From Chlorobiaceae bacterium (lineage in GTDB: Bacteria > Bacteroidota > Ignavibacteria > Ignavibacteriales > Ignavibacteriaceae), in assembly GCA_013824085.1 (NCBI GenBank), contig PNNF01000001.1:144824-208823 (forward strand): a stretch of DNA of 64,000 bases. Direction: 5' to 3'. A program made the position numbers and the translations under genes. The notes beneath the pieces are model-generated. The model was not told the DNA's origin, ran no database searches, and worked only from the letters and a program-made list of their open reading frames with translations. Below are positions 7,986 through 18,435 of this stretch, one piece after another. Numbering within the stretch: the stretch's first letter is position 1; every line of letters starts with the position of its first letter.

Positions 7986-9728
7986 TTATTCTTCGTACTT
8001 AAATCGATCGATTAGTTCAAACTTACCATTTTTGAAACGTATAATATTTAAATAACTGTTGATTCTATTGCTCGCGAAATGGATATCGTTGTGATATCCT
8101 TTTACTGCTGCTTCTTTCACTACCTCTGAAAAACTTGTTCTTTCGTTCACTAAAGTTTTGTTCAATGTTCCTAATAAAAATGTCGCTGCATCGTATCCGA
8201 ACAAGACGTTTCTATTTACATCAAAACCATTTCTCTCATAAAAATTTTTATTGAACTCTAAGTATTCTTTACTTTCGTAATCAATAAAAAAATCTGAGAC
8301 GAGAATCATTGAACTTAAAATTGGGAATGATTCGACATCTCTTACATTTGTCCAATCTTGATTTCCAAAAATACTTATCGAAATTTTCTGTTGCGACAAT
8401 TCAGATAAAATATTAAAACCATCTGTCCCATCTGCAATTGGAATGAATAGACCATCCAGTAACCTAATTGAATTTTTTATTTTAGCTACTTGCTGACCTA
8501 ACGCTGTTGAATTGCTTTTATACGATTCCTCAAGAATAATGCTTCCACCTAATTTTGTGAACTCATCTTTAAATGCTTTTGCAATCTCAGAAGAAAAATT
8601 ATCCGATGCTGAAAGAATTCCAATTCTTTTTTTATTTTCAACAAAATAAACAAACTGAGCAGCAACTTTTCCTCTCATCTCAAATGATGGATTTGCTTGA
8701 TACAGATTTTCGTTTTGTGCTACGAGATCGTTGTCAGTAGCGGTTGGCGTAATTTTAGGAATTGAAATATTTCTAGTATTATTAATTAAATATCTTACCT
8801 CATCACTATAGACCGGTCCAAAAATTGCTTTTAGATTTTTCATTTTTTCTAATTCAGAAATTATTTTTTTTATTCGATTTTCACTCCGTTCAGTATCTCG
8901 AATCACTATCCCAATTTTTCTATTACTTACCCTATTAAACTCATCAACAGCAAATTTAACTCCACTCAAAATTTCTCTTCCAATATTACCCTCTTTAGCA
9001 TTAGAATTAAGAAACAACGGTAGCAAAACTGCTACTACTGGCTCCTCAGTAGCTTTATCTGATATTCTTCCATCCAACAATTTCTTATGCAGCTGATTAG
9101 CTTTTTGAAATTCATCCGATACTCCAAAATTTTCAATTATATATTTCAAAGTATTTTTTGCTGTTTCATTTTGACCTAATTTTATTTCAAGATTTGCTTT
9201 TACGAAAAACAAAAACGCTCTAATTTTTTTTGATTGATTTGACTCAATAAATTTTTCAATTGATTGCTTATTCTGATGATTAAGAAAAATATTCATCACA
9301 ATCTCTTTTAACGATGCGGCTCTCTCGTTGTCCTTAGTAGAATCGATTACTTCAATAAGCAATGCAACCGATTTTTCTTCTTCTTTCTGTTTTAAATAAA
9401 TATCAGCAAGCATCGTTTTTGCTTCTTCAATAAATTTGCTTTGAGGGAATTTAGATAAGAAATCTTTTAGCGAATTTTCAGCCAATCGCTGTTTGTTCTG
9501 ATTAAGAAATATTTTACTAATAAAAATATATGATGCTGTTGTTTTGGAATTGTATGAATTCTCATTTACAATCCAATTAAACATTTGAAGTGCATCGTCA
9601 TAGCTTTTGGTTTCAAATAAATTTACAGCTAAGCTAAATTCTGAGTTTATTCTATCAACACTTGCGCCGCCATCTTGAGCGTAGAACGGAACAGTAAATA
9701 GGAATAGGAAAATTATTATTAATTTCAT
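7986..9728 (-). CDS. TPR domain fused to type I periplasmic-binding domain (LpoA-like)
   Basis: A 580-residue exported protein. Residues 1-17 form a signal peptide. Residues about 25-220 are tetratricopeptide-like helices (FPQSKFIEEAKTMLADIYLK and similar repeats). Residues about 230-570 form a Peripl_BP_6/Leu-Ile-Val-type fold (VVAVLLPLF, IFGPVYSDEV, ISIPKITPTATDN, FGYDAATFLLG). The same TPR plus periplasmic-binding architecture occurs in LpoA, the outer-membrane activator of penicillin-binding protein 1A. It could therefore be a cell-wall regulator rather than an ABC transporter receptor, and no ABC permease genes are nearby. It overlaps the upstream TPR gene by a few bases. Confidence 0.8.
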   Translation of the reverse strand: MKLIIIFLFLFTVPFYAQDGGASVDRINSEFSLAVNLFETKSYDDALQMFNWIVNENSYNSKTTASYIFISKIFLNQNKQRLAENSLKDFLSKFPQSKFIEEAKTMLADIYLKQKEEEKSVALLIEVIDSTKDNERAASLKEIVMNIFLNHQNKQSIEKFIESNQSKKIRAFLFFVKANLEIKLGQNETAKNTLKYIIENFGVSDEFQKANQLHKKLLDGRISDKATEEPVVAVLLPLFLNSNAKEGNIGREILSGVKFAVDEFNRVSNRKIGIVIRDTERSENRIKKIISELEKMKNLKAIFGPVYSDEVRYLINNTRNISIPKITPTATDNDLVAQNENLYQANPSFEMRGKVAAQFVYFVENKKRIGILSASDNFSSEIAKAFKDEFTKLGGSIILEESYKSNSTALGQQVAKIKNSIRLLDGLFIPIADGTDGFNILSELSQQKISISIFGNQDWTNVRDVESFPILSSMILVSDFFIDYESKEYLEFNKNFYERNGFDVNRNVLFGYDAATFLLGTLNKTLVNERTSFSEVVKEAAVKGYHNDIHFASNRINSYLNIIRFKNGKFELIDRFKYEE

Positions 9729-10624
9729 TTGTTATAAGATTTAGATAAATTTTTAATAGCTTCTTTAACTGCTTTATTTTTAGGATCGAGCTCCAGAACT
9801 TTGTCAAAATATTTTTGAGCTTCAATAGGATTATCCGCTCTCATCATAGTAATGCCAAGATTGAAAAAAATAGATGGATTTGTATTCTCATTTTCTTTAA
9901 CTGCTTTAATCAAAAAAGATTCGGCTTTTTTATAATCGCCTACTCGCAAATAAATTAATCCTGCCCACTCTAAAACTGAATAATCTTTCTTCTTCAATTT
10001 TAGAGCTTTTTCGATCGCCTTAGTAGCGTGAGCATCCATACCAAGATAGTAAAAACATTGAGCAAAAAGAAGATGCATTTCGTAAAAATTTTCATAAAAC
10101 ATTGCTGCTTTATTTAAAGTATGTAGAGCTTTATCATAATCCTTCGCACGAATATTTATTTTAGCGATATAGATAAAAGCGTCAGGAATATATTCGGAAT
10201 TCGTATTTGAACTAATAAAATTTTCAAAACTGTTTAATGCAAGATCATCCTCATTCAACATAAAGTGGGAGAAGCCGATAAAGAAAGAAGTGATTGGTTC
10301 TTCAGAGGGTAAAAAATAACTGAGCGTCTCAACAGTTCGATCCCACATCGAATTTCTAAAATAAAAATGTCCTGCATACATTCTAATCTCTTTTGAGTCA
10401 GAGTTTTTTTCGAGTAAATCAGCGAGTAATTTCGCACCAACTTCCGCACTATTTATTTTCTCATAAACACTTGCAAGCTTATAATAAATTTCATCTTTAT
10501 CGGGATTTTCTTCGAGTAATGAATTATAAATCTGAATTGCATGTAGATATTTTTTTTCGTCAATATATCCTTTTGCAATATTTAATTTATGTTCGTATCG
10601 ATAATCTCTTTTTTCTTTCATCAT
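9725..10624 (-). CDS. Tetratricopeptide repeat protein
   Basis: A protein of about 299 residues built of consecutive TPR units ([60 protein letters not shown]). It has no signal peptide, so it is probably cytoplasmic. I chose the ATG at 10624, which overlaps the guaA stop as ATGA; the longer reading begins with GTG at 10630. Its stop overlaps the next gene. It is a scaffold protein of unknown partner, sandwiched between guaA and the TPR/periplasmic-binding fusion. Confidence 0.8.
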   Translation of the reverse strand: MMKEKRDYRYEHKLNIAKGYIDEKKYLHAIQIYNSLLEENPDKDEIYYKLASVYEKINSAEVGAKLLADLLEKNSDSKEIRMYAGHFYFRNSMWDRTVETLSYFLPSEEPITSFFIGFSHFMLNEDDLALNSFENFISSNTNSEYIPDAFIYIAKINIRAKDYDKALHTLNKAAMFYENFYEMHLLFAQCFYYLGMDAHATKAIEKALKLKKKDYSVLEWAGLIYLRVGDYKKAESFLIKAVKENENTNPSIFFNLGITMMRADNPIEAQKYFDKVLELDPKNKAVKEAIKNLSKSYNK

Positions 10625-12162
10625 TCCCACTCAATAGTTGAAGGTGGTTTTGAACTTATGTCATACACTATTCGATTTATCCCTTTAACTTTATTTACAA
10701 TTTTGTTTGAAACTGTTGCAAGAAATTCAGAATTAAAATGATACCAATCAGCTGTCATTCCGTCAGTTGATGCGACAGCTCTCAATGCCAGCACTTTCTC
10801 ATAAGTGCGCGAATCGCCCATAACGCCAACACTTGAAATTGGTAACAAGACTGCAAACGCCTGCCATATATCATCATACAATCCGTGATTTTTAATTTCT
10901 TCAATAAAAATATTATCAGCTTCTCTTAACAATTCAAGATTTACAAAATTGACTTCGCCCAATATTCTCACGGCTAAACCCGGTCCAGGGAACGGATGCC
11001 GACTTAAAAATTCAGAAGGAATATTCAATTCCTTTCCAATTTTTCTAACTTCATCTTTAAATAATTCACGAAAAGGTTCAATCAGTTTTAGGTTCATTTT
11101 TTCTGGTAAGCCACCAACATTGTGATGCGTTTTTATCAGAGAAGATTTTCCTTTAACTGAAACTGATTCAATAACATCAGGATACAAAGTGCCTTGAACG
11201 AGATATTTTACTTTATGATTTTTTTTTGCTTCTTCATCAAAAATTTCAATAAAAGTGTTTCCGATTATTTTTCGTTTTTTTTCAGGATCAGTAACACCTT
11301 TTAATTTCGACAAAAATAATTCAGAAGCATCGATATACTTTACATTCAATTCTAATTTTTCATTAAAGATTTTTTCAATCTGTTCACTCTCATTTTTTCT
11401 CATCAAGCCGGAATCGATGTGGATGCAAGATAATTTTTCACCGATTGCTTTTTGTACCAATACCGCAGCAACAGTAGAATCCACGCCTCCGCTCAACGCA
11501 CAGATAACATCATCAGCACAAACTTTATTCCTGATTTCTTCAATCGATTTGTCAATAAAATTTTTTGACGTCCAGTCTCCATCACACTTACAAATATCAA
11601 ATAAAAAATTTCGTAAGATTTTTTTCCCTTCGAGTGTGTGATTTACTTCAGGATGAAATTGAACTCCGAAAATATTTTTTTCTGAATTTTCAATTGCACA
11701 AACTGGCGAGTGTTCTGATTTAGCAACAATCTTAAAGCCATCTGGAACATCACTAACTAAATCTCCATGACTCATCCAAACAACAGAATTCTCAGAAACA
11801 TTATTTAATATTTTGCTCTTTGAAAAATTATTTAAGATCGCTTTTCCATATTCTCTGTCCTCAGCTTTCTCAACTTTTCCACCCAGAAGTTTTGCTGTTA
11901 ATTGTAGTCCATAACAAATTCCAAGCAGAGGAATATTTAATTCGAAAATTTTTTTATCAATAATAATCGAATCTTCATCGTAAACACTCATCGGTCCGCC
12001 AGAGAGAATTATTCCTTTGGGAGATTTAGATAAGATTGATTCAATAGAAATTTGGTGAGTGTGAATTTCACAATAAACATTTTGTTCTCTAATTTTTCTC
12101 GCAATTAATTGAGTGTATTGAGAACCGAAATCTATTATTAAAATGGTCTGGTTTTTATCCAT
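10621..12162 (-). CDS. guaA: GMP synthase (glutamine-hydrolysing)
   Basis: GuaA converts XMP to GMP using ATP and glutamine. The 513-residue chain has the class I glutamine amidotransferase domain first, with GICYGLQ and nucleophile C83 and the later His-Pro-Glu of [10 protein letters not shown]. The ATP-pyrophosphatase domain follows, with P-loop [12 protein letters not shown] near residue 224. The C-terminal dimerisation domain ends with the conserved KPPSTIEWE. Length is normal for single-chain GuaA. It is the first gene of guaA-TPR-TPR/BP-radC; guaB, which supplies XMP, lies far away at 51.5 kb. Confidence 0.97.
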   Translation of the reverse strand: MDKNQTILIIDFGSQYTQLIARKIREQNVYCEIHTHQISIESILSKSPKGIILSGGPMSVYDEDSIIIDKKIFELNIPLLGICYGLQLTAKLLGGKVEKAEDREYGKAILNNFSKSKILNNVSENSVVWMSHGDLVSDVPDGFKIVAKSEHSPVCAIENSEKNIFGVQFHPEVNHTLEGKKILRNFLFDICKCDGDWTSKNFIDKSIEEIRNKVCADDVICALSGGVDSTVAAVLVQKAIGEKLSCIHIDSGLMRKNESEQIEKIFNEKLELNVKYIDASELFLSKLKGVTDPEKKRKIIGNTFIEIFDEEAKKNHKVKYLVQGTLYPDVIESVSVKGKSSLIKTHHNVGGLPEKMNLKLIEPFRELFKDEVRKIGKELNIPSEFLSRHPFPGPGLAVRILGEVNFVNLELLREADNIFIEEIKNHGLYDDIWQAFAVLLPISSVGVMGDSRTYEKVLALRAVASTDGMTADWYHFNSEFLATVSNKIVNKVKGINRIVYDISSKPPSTIEWE

Positions 12163-12364
12163 AGAAAACTGATATAAAAAATAAAAGAGAAAATAAGATT
12201 ACTAATCGACAAAAACTTAGTTGAAAAAATTCAAGAATAAATTTAAATGGAATTTCAAAATGTTAATTGAAAAAAAATCTATTTTATAAAATTGAAAGTG
12301 TCTCAAATTTTTTCGACAAATTTTAATCGCTGATTTTACTAACTGAAATAAATATCTAAAAAAA

Positions 12365-12745
12365 TTACTTCCCGATTTGGGTTCTATATTCTTCAGCAGA
12401 TAAAAGTGAACTTAAATTTTCGGAATCTTCAATTTGAATTTTTATTATCCAACCGTCTTCATAAGCTGATCTATTGATCAAATCTGGTGAGTCAGCCAAC
12501 GCACTATTAATTTCTAAAACTTTTCCATTGCAAGGAGCAAATAATTCGCTGACTGTTTTAACTGCTTCTATTGTTCCAAAAATTGCACCTTTGGTCAGTG
12601 ATTCCAACTTTGGATTGATATCAACAAAAACAATATCGCCAAGCTCTCCTTGAGCATATTCAGTAATACCAATAGTTCCAACGTTTCCCTCAATAGAAAT
12701 CCATTCGTGATCGACTGTATATTTAAGATTTTCGGGTATGTTCAT
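12365..12745 (-). CDS. gcvH: Glycine cleavage system H protein
   Basis: A 126-residue lipoyl-carrier protein that shuttles the aminomethyl group between the P and T proteins. The lipoylation site is K63 in GTIEAVKTVSELFAP. The N-terminus (YTVDHEWISIEGNVGTIGIT) and the C-terminal GWIIKIQIED are typical. It lies 13 bases after accC, so it is probably transcribed with accBC. No gcvT or gcvP is in the window, though a folate-binding YgfZ is. Confidence 0.96.
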   Translation of the reverse strand: MNIPENLKYTVDHEWISIEGNVGTIGITEYAQGELGDIVFVDINPKLESLTKGAIFGTIEAVKTVSELFAPCNGKVLEINSALADSPDLINRSAYEDGWIIKIQIEDSENLSSLLSAEEYRTQIGK

Positions 12746-12758
12746 ATAAACTCCAAAA

Positions 12759-14099
12759 TTATTTTTTTTTAAGAAAATTATCTAAAAATGATGTATCAAA
12801 ATTACTACTTAAAAAACTTTCATCCTCTAAAACTTTTAAATGAAATGGAATTGTGGTTTTAATTCCTTCCACTGTAAATTCTTCTAAAGCTCTCTTCGCC
12901 CTTTTAATTGCACTATCTCTATCACTTCCCCAAATAATTAATTTACCAATCAGTGAATCATAAAAAGGTGGAATAGAATATGACTGATAAATATGCGAAT
13001 CAATTCTTGTTCCGAATCCACCAGGGAAATGTAGCGATTCAATTTTTCCGGGTGAAGGTCGAAAATCTATTTCGGGATCTTCTGCATTAATTCTAAATTC
13101 AATTGCATGCCCAACTGGTTCGGAAGGTAGCGTGTCAATTTTTTCTCCCGCTGCTACAAGAATTTGTTGCCGAACTAAATCAACACCATAAACCATTTCA
13201 GTTACAGGATGCTCAACTTGAATTCTTGTATTCATCTCCATGAAATAAAAATTTTTATTTTTATCGACAAGAAATTCTATTGTTCCTGCGCCTTCATAAT
13301 TAACTGCGGCCGCACCTTTGATTGCGGCTTCCCCCATTTTATTTCTTAATTCATTTGTAACAATTGGCGATGGGGCTTCTTCAATTAATTTTTGATGTCG
13401 CCTTTGCACTGAACAATCACGCTCGCCGTAATGATAAATATTTCCACTTTGATCAGCCATTACTTGAATTTCAATGTGTCGTGGATTTTCAATAAATTTT
13501 TCGAGATAAAGATCACCATTTCCAAAGGCTGCTTCAGCTTCGTTTCTTGCCATATTAAATGCTGTGTCAAACTCACTCTCTTCAAAGACAATTCTCATTC
13601 CTTTTCCACCACCACCAGCAGAAGCTTTTATTATGACGGGATAAGTAATCTCCTTAGCAATTTTTTTTCCTTCTGAAATACTTGAAATCACTCCGTCACT
13701 TCCGGGGATAACAGGAACTCCAACTTTTTTCATCGTCTCTTTTGCAACTGACTTATTTCCCATCAATGAAATTGCATTTGGTGAAGGACCAATAAACTTA
13801 ATGTTTGATTCGCCACAGATTTCAGAAAAATTTGCGTTCTCTGAAAGAAATCCATAGCCGGGATGAATGGCATCTGCACCTGTAATTTGTGCAGCGGAAA
13901 TTATTCGTGGAATTTTTAAGTAGCTCTCTCTACTTTGTGCGGGACCAATGCAAACAGCTTCATCAGCAAATTTTACGGGGAGTGAATTTCTATCAGCTTC
14001 AGAATAAACTACAACTGTTTTAATTCCTAATTCTTTGCAGGTTCGAATTATTCTTAATGCAATTTCGCCGCGATTGGCAATTAAAATTTTTTTGAACAT
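12759..14099 (-). CDS. accC: Biotin carboxylase subunit of acetyl-CoA carboxylase
   Basis: AccC carboxylates the biotin on AccB with bicarbonate and ATP, the first half-reaction of fatty-acid synthesis. The N-domain opens [16 protein letters not shown]. The ATP-grasp core has [13 protein letters not shown], and the catalytic segment [14 protein letters not shown] is present. The C-terminal domain has EFRINAEDP and FRPSPGKI. At about 446 residues it is standard. The sequence at the junction is TAGTGATG: I start at the ATG (14099), but a GTG at 14102 overlapping the accB stop is also possible. Its order accB-accC-gcvH suggests co-transcription. Confidence 0.96.
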   Translation of the reverse strand: MFKKILIANRGEIALRIIRTCKELGIKTVVVYSEADRNSLPVKFADEAVCIGPAQSRESYLKIPRIISAAQITGADAIHPGYGFLSENANFSEICGESNIKFIGPSPNAISLMGNKSVAKETMKKVGVPVIPGSDGVISSISEGKKIAKEITYPVIIKASAGGGGKGMRIVFEESEFDTAFNMARNEAEAAFGNGDLYLEKFIENPRHIEIQVMADQSGNIYHYGERDCSVQRRHQKLIEEAPSPIVTNELRNKMGEAAIKGAAAVNYEGAGTIEFLVDKNKNFYFMEMNTRIQVEHPVTEMVYGVDLVRQQILVAAGEKIDTLPSEPVGHAIEFRINAEDPEIDFRPSPGKIESLHFPGGFGTRIDSHIYQSYSIPPFYDSLIGKLIIWGSDRDSAIKRAKRALEEFTVEGIKTTIPFHLKVLEDESFLSSNFDTSFLDNFLKKK

Positions 14100-14101
14100 C
14101 A

Positions 14102-14581
14102 CTATTCAACTTCAATTAAAAATAAAGGCTGTCCATATTCTATCGGCGTCCCATTCTCTACTAAAATTTTAATCAACTTACCTGCAACATCTGATTCAAT
14201 TTCATTCATTAATTTCATGGCTTCAATTATACACATCACTGAACCAACTGAAATTTTGTCGCCAACTCTAACATAAGAATCTGCTTCTGGAGTTGGAGCT
14301 CTATAGAATGTTCCAACAATTGGTGATTTTATTTCATGAAGTTTTGATGAAGATTTTTCTTCTTTAGTTTCTTGTTTAACAGTTTCAGTTTTTGCAGGAA
14401 CAGAAATTGTATTCATGTTCTCAACAATTTGACTTTGCGGATTTATTTGAGTTGTAACTAGCTTAGGAATTTTAGATTCCTTCTTCAACTTAATATATAT
14501 TCCATCTTCTTCAATTTCAATCGAAGTAAGCGAAGTTGAATCAAGCAAACGAACCAGTTTTTTAATATATTCTAAATCCAT
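14102..14581 (-). CDS. accB: Biotin carboxyl carrier protein of acetyl-CoA carboxylase
   Basis: A 159-residue carrier protein. The C-terminal biotinyl domain (about 82-159) has the biotin attachment site [11 protein letters not shown] with K123. The N-terminal segment [23 protein letters not shown] is the usual AccB head, and a Pro/Ala/Lys-rich linker joins the two. It is followed directly by accC. The efp gene that commonly precedes accB is absent; instead a TPR membrane protein lies 90 bases upstream. Confidence 0.96.
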   Translation of the reverse strand: MDLEYIKKLVRLLDSTSLTSIEIEEDGIYIKLKKESKIPKLVTTQINPQSQIVENMNTISVPAKTETVKQETKEEKSSSKLHEIKSPIVGTFYRAPTPEADSYVRVGDKISVGSVMCIIEAMKLMNEIESDVAGKLIKILVENGTPIEYGQPLFLIEVE

Positions 14582-14671
14582 CTTAAGTCCTTAAGTTGTT
14601 AAATCATTATTTAATAAGATAGTCAATCAGAGCAAAAAAGAAAAATCTTTTGAAATAACAACACAAAAGAT

Positions 14672-15358
14672 TTATTGCACTATTGCCAAATATCTTTCAA
14701 TTTCACGAGCGAAAACAGAATTTGAATAATCTTTTTTAATTCTGTCGAATAATTCTTTAGCTTCCTGTTTATTACCAAGATTCAAATAATTTATTCCAGC
14801 ATTAATTAAATATTGAGGATTTAAAACATTAGTTTCAGAAACTGTTGAAGCTTTCACAAATAATTCGGCAGCTTTTTCCAATTCATTTCTTGATTCATGA
14901 ACTCCTGCTCTGCCTGCAATTGCAGCAGCTCTGTAGAATTCATTGTCTCCGCTATAGCCTTCGTAAGCGTTCATAGCTTCGTCAAAATTACCAAGAAAGA
15001 AATATGCGTTGCCAAGAAAGACTTGCGCCTTCTCGCCATTTTCACTTCCATCATAAAGTTCAACAATTTTTCTTAAACCAATTAGTTGTGTATTGGGTCT
15101 TCCTTCAATTGCTTCAAGGAACAATCCTTGTTCATAAAGTGGGAAGATTCTTGAAAGTTCAAGATTAGCTTTTTCATTTTTTTGAGCGAGTTGAGTTGAG
15201 TAAAAATATAAACCAACTGCTGCAAGAGCAACAATTCCAAGACCAATGAATATTTTTTGTTTTTGTTCTTCAAAAAACGTAATCGCTTTGTAGTAAAAAG
15301 TTATGAGGCGATCTTCCTTCATTTCTTTCTTCTTATTTTTTTTAATTTGTCCTAACAT
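14672..15358 (-). CDS. Membrane-anchored TPR protein (YfgM-like)
   Basis: A 228-residue protein with a basic cytoplasmic N-terminus, one transmembrane helix at about residues 38-54 (IFIGLGIVALAAVGLYFYS) and a periplasmic TPR region (EKAQVFLGNAYFFLGNFDEA, NKQEAKELFDRIKKDYSNS). The layout resembles YfgM/DUF2133-type proteins, which act as periplasmic chaperone partners of the translocon, but sequence alone does not prove this. It lies between the PHP-domain gene and accB, on the same strand. Confidence 0.75.
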   Translation of the reverse strand: MLGQIKKNKKKEMKEDRLITFYYKAITFFEEQKQKIFIGLGIVALAAVGLYFYSTQLAQKNEKANLELSRIFPLYEQGLFLEAIEGRPNTQLIGLRKIVELYDGSENGEKAQVFLGNAYFFLGNFDEAMNAYEGYSGDNEFYRAAAIAGRAGVHESRNELEKAAELFVKASTVSETNVLNPQYLINAGINYLNLGNKQEAKELFDRIKKDYSNSVFAREIERYLAIVQ

Positions 15359-15378
15359 TCATTTCTCCGAATATATTT

Positions 15379-16440
15379 TTAATTTAATTCTACTCTAATA
15401 TGATTGGAAAAAATCCAACCTTTGCTTTCATTCCAAACCTCTGCTCTATAAATTCCTTCACTTGAAACTTTAAGTTCAGCGGAAGAATCTTTCACAGAGA
15501 AAATTTCTTTTCCATTGTGTATGATTTTTATTGTTGCAATTTTTTCAGGAACAACTACATTCAAAAATAAATCATTACTTAATTTTACTTTATCCCCCAT
15601 TGTAAAAACTTTTTCGTTACAACAAATTTCAAATTTAAATCCTTTAGCGTCGCCCTGATAAAAATTTGATACAAAACATTTCCCTTCTTTCAAAGCATTG
15701 AGAATAATTTGTTTCGTTTTAGTGATTGTTTCTGCTGACGAATTAATTACAATTTTTTCAGTGCTTAAAATATGAGTTCTAATCGACTTGAACAAAACTT
15801 TATAAGGAAAAACTTCAACTTCAAAAAAACCTAACAAATTTATTTTGTGTGCATGTGCATCAACGCCACCAATACCAACTACTTTTCTTTCTAGACTTAA
15901 TCTATCCCACAACTCAAATATTTCTTTTGTTGGTGAAATAATTGTCCTAAGCGGATGCATAAATGACTGATACTTATTTTGTTCAGTTAAATTTTCCATC
16001 CATTCAGACATATGATTCCAAATTTCAATTCCAGTAAAATCATTTGTATCCCATTCAATCCAGGGATAAGGTGGATGCTCTTTCATCGAACTTCTTTTTT
16101 CCAGCGGATGAGCCAAGAAACCGATTCCGCCATTTTCTTTAATCCGCTTTACATATTCTTTTGCGGGAAGTCTTGTCGAAAAAACTTCATCAATACCAAA
16201 TGCGAGATAATGATTCTTATTTTCTTTATCATTTATTTCGCAACCGACCATCAAAAAAGTGTTGCCATAAAATTTTTCAAAGCCTTCTTTTAAGGCACGT
16301 AAAGTATTGTGATCAGTAAGACTAATAAAATCTAATCCTACTTCATTTGCAATTAGTGCAATTTCATTAGCTTCTGCAGAGCCATCAGAAAAAACGGAAT
16401 GCATATGAATGGCACCAACATATTCATACAAATTTTTCAC
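15379..16440 (-). CDS. PHP-domain metal-dependent hydrolase (CehA/McbA type)
   Basis: A 353-residue protein. The N-terminal PHP domain carries HMHSVFSDG (H12, H14), SLTDHNTL near residue 40 and GCEIND near 66, then HPLEK and a GGVDAHAH block, so the metal ligands look intact. The last 80 residues look like a beta-sandwich. It has no signal peptide. In the family such enzymes act on phosphoesters or carbamate esters; the substrate here is unknown. It starts with GTG one base after the stop of the upstream TPR gene; no ATG precedes the catalytic histidines. Confidence 0.8.
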   Translation of the reverse strand: MKNLYEYVGAIHMHSVFSDGSAEANEIALIANEVGLDFISLTDHNTLRALKEGFEKFYGNTFLMVGCEINDKENKNHYLAFGIDEVFSTRLPAKEYVKRIKENGGIGFLAHPLEKRSSMKEHPPYPWIEWDTNDFTGIEIWNHMSEWMENLTEQNKYQSFMHPLRTIISPTKEIFELWDRLSLERKVVGIGGVDAHAHKINLLGFFEVEVFPYKVLFKSIRTHILSTEKIVINSSAETITKTKQIILNALKEGKCFVSNFYQGDAKGFKFEICCNEKVFTMGDKVKLSNDLFLNVVVPEKIATIKIIHNGKEIFSVKDSSAELKVSSEGIYRAEVWNESKGWIFSNHIRVELN

Positions 16441-16441
16441 G

Positions 16442-16999
16442 TTACTTTGATTTCAAAAATTCTAATTCTTTTTTAGCTAATTCTGCTTCTGGTGAAGTTG
16501 GAAATCTTTTTACAATATCTTCCCAAATAGTTTTTGCTGCGTCAACTCTGTTAAAATTATATTCCAAAACACCTTTGTTGAAAAGTGCCAAAGTATTGTT
16601 TTGATCGAATGTTAAAATTTTGTTCACATAAATCTCAGCTTCGTCCAGCTTTTGAGTATGGAAATACAAAGTCGCAATGCTGAATAAAATATCGAGGCGT
16701 TTTGGATCTTCGTTCAAGATTCTTTTATACAATTCGATTGCTTGGTCTTGGTCGTGTCCCTTTGCAAGAAAATCCGCATACTCTCGAACGACTAATGTGT
16801 CACCTTGATTTGCTTCGAACTTTGCTTTCAGTTCAGCCAACATTTTTATTGCTTCAGGAGAGACATTTTTTTGCGAATGTGATTTATTTTCAGTTAAGCT
16901 TTGGCTTGCTTTTTCTTTATCTAAAATTAGGAAGACAATGATTGCTGAAATTGCAACTAATACAATCGCAGGATAGACATAAATCGGTTTAAAATTCAT
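16442..16999 (-). CDS. Membrane-anchored TPR protein
   Basis: A 185-residue protein with a single N-terminal transmembrane segment (about 6-26) and a TPR domain (DQAIELYKRILNEDPKRLDI, KLDEAEIYVNKILTFDQNNT, VDAAKTIWEDIVKRFPTSPE). It is probably anchored in the inner membrane with the repeats outside. It immediately precedes the PHP-domain gene (1-base gap), so the two are translationally coupled. Confidence 0.78.
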   Translation of the reverse strand: MNFKPIYVYPAIVLVAISAIIVFLILDKEKASQSLTENKSHSQKNVSPEAIKMLAELKAKFEANQGDTLVVREYADFLAKGHDQDQAIELYKRILNEDPKRLDILFSIATLYFHTQKLDEAEIYVNKILTFDQNNTLALFNKGVLEYNFNRVDAAKTIWEDIVKRFPTSPEAELAKKELEFLKSK

Positions 17000-17052
17000 A
17001 ATAATCTTTAAAAAAATAATAAAAATTTAGAAGAGGAACTCTTCATTGTTAA

Positions 17053-17349
17053 TTAAACTTCAAAAGAAGTGTGATACTTTGTAGTGCCAGTAACTTTTAA
17101 GTCTTCAATTTTAGAAATAAGAATTGCGACTCTTTCGTTTTCGCTGTCGTCATAGTTTTCAAAATTTTCTGGTGAATCAAAAATGAAAACTTCTTCAAAA
17201 TGATTCTTCTTTCCTTTAGATTCAAAAATTGAATAACTCAAAATTCCATCAGCTTTAATCAAAGATTTCAGTTCCTCAATAGAACTTAAGAAATCATTTC
17301 TCTTCTCATTTTTTATTTCGTAGTGTACCGTAAAAAGAACTTTAGCCAT
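17053..17349 (-). CDS. Small conserved-looking protein, ferredoxin-like fold (ABM-type)
   Basis: A 98-residue protein without signal peptide or membrane segment. The pattern of alternating strands and helices (KVLFTVHYEIKNEKRNDFLSS, DGILSYSIFESKGKKNHFEE) resembles the dimeric alpha-beta barrel of the antibiotic-biosynthesis-monooxygenase fold. I recognise no catalytic residues and cannot give a function. It follows dapF by 17 bases and is probably in the same transcript. Confidence 0.6.
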   Translation of the reverse strand: MAKVLFTVHYEIKNEKRNDFLSSIEELKSLIKADGILSYSIFESKGKKNHFEEVFIFDSPENFENYDDSENERVAILISKIEDLKVTGTTKYHTSFEV

Positions 17350-17366
17350 TATCTCTCCAAAAAAGA

Positions 17367-18233
17367 TTAATTAAAAAAACTTTCCTCAATTTCGCCATAA
17401 AAATTTATTTTAGCCGGACCAGTCAAAGACAAATTGATGACTTCTCCGTTTTCAATTTTATAATCAACTAACAATTTTTCATTTCCTTTTGTAATCAACG
17501 TAACGGGTGGTTTTAATCCGTCAATAATGTTCGTAATTATAGCAGTTGCTACAGAACCTGTTCCACAAGCATTTGTTTCATCTTCAACTCCTCGCTCATA
17601 AGTTCGGATGTAAATGCAATTCTCTTTCACATCAATAAAATTTACATTTGCTCCAATGGGTTCAAAATCTTTATGATATCTGATTGCTCTACCGAACTCA
17701 TAAACCGGAAATTGACTTAAGTCCTTGTAAGAAGAATTTAAGTTTTTAGGATTTATAAGCACATCATTAATTTTAATCACAACGTGTGGTGCTCCGGTAT
17801 CAACATAGTTAGCTGTAAATAATTGTCCGAACTCTTTCAACTTAAAATTGCTTTTAATTTTTGTAGGTGGATTAAAATAAAATTTTATTTCATCCTCACT
17901 TACAACTTCACCAGAATACTCAACATCATTGAATAAAAATCTTGCTCTACCATCTGATATTTTTTTTGTCAAATGCGCAAACTTAATGATACAGCGCGCT
18001 CCATTTCCGCACAGGATGCCACCGCTTCCATCGGAGTTATAATAAGTAGCACGGAAATCAAAATCATCAGCTTTTTCGATTAACATCAATCCATCAGCTC
18101 CAACTCCATATTTTCTGTCGCAAAGTTTTTGTATTTGCTGCACAGTTAAATTAATTGTGGGTTCTGAATTTTTATCGAAGAGGATGAAATCGTTACCGGC
18201 TCCATTCATCTTTACAAAAGAATATTTTTTCAT
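17367..18233 (-). CDS. dapF: Diaminopimelate epimerase
   Basis: DapF interconverts LL- and meso-diaminopimelate for lysine and peptidoglycan synthesis. The two catalytic thiols are visible: C75 in LCGNGARC and C223 in NACGTGSVA. The N-terminal MNGAGNDFILFD and the block ANVNFIDV are also family hallmarks. Length (288) is normal. It sits between the tmRNA gene upstream and a small protein gene downstream; meso-DAP production agrees with a Gram-negative wall. Confidence 0.96.
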   Translation of the reverse strand: MKKYSFVKMNGAGNDFILFDKNSEPTINLTVQQIQKLCDRKYGVGADGLMLIEKADDFDFRATYYNSDGSGGILCGNGARCIIKFAHLTKKISDGRARFLFNDVEYSGEVVSEDEIKFYFNPPTKIKSNFKLKEFGQLFTANYVDTGAPHVVIKINDVLINPKNLNSSYKDLSQFPVYEFGRAIRYHKDFEPIGANVNFIDVKENCIYIRTYERGVEDETNACGTGSVATAIITNIIDGLKPPVTLITKGNEKLLVDYKIENGEVINLSLTGPAKINFYGEIEESFFN

Positions 18234-18382
18234 GACTATGTAATTTAATTTAACGGCTTAAGGTATTCAAGGAAAATATTTTTATAATTTTATTTTTCTT
18301 CTTCTTAAGAGATACAATTTTTTTAAGGAATGTGATCAAAGGTTTTGTGTGCGAAAAAAAAAGAAGCGACAAAAGAGAATGA

Positions 18383-18429
18383 AAATAAAAAATAAGTAAA
18401 GAGAAGAGCAAAATTTGCCTTTCTCTTTA
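18383..18429 (-). terminator. Terminator of the tmRNA gene
   Basis: An inverted repeat of 9 bp (18397-18405 with 18421-18429) contains an inner 5-bp helix GCAAA/TTTGC. On the minus strand it is followed by a T-rich stretch (18383-18396). It begins 7 bases after the mature tmRNA 3' end. Confidence 0.85.
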
Positions 18430-18435
18430 GCTTTG

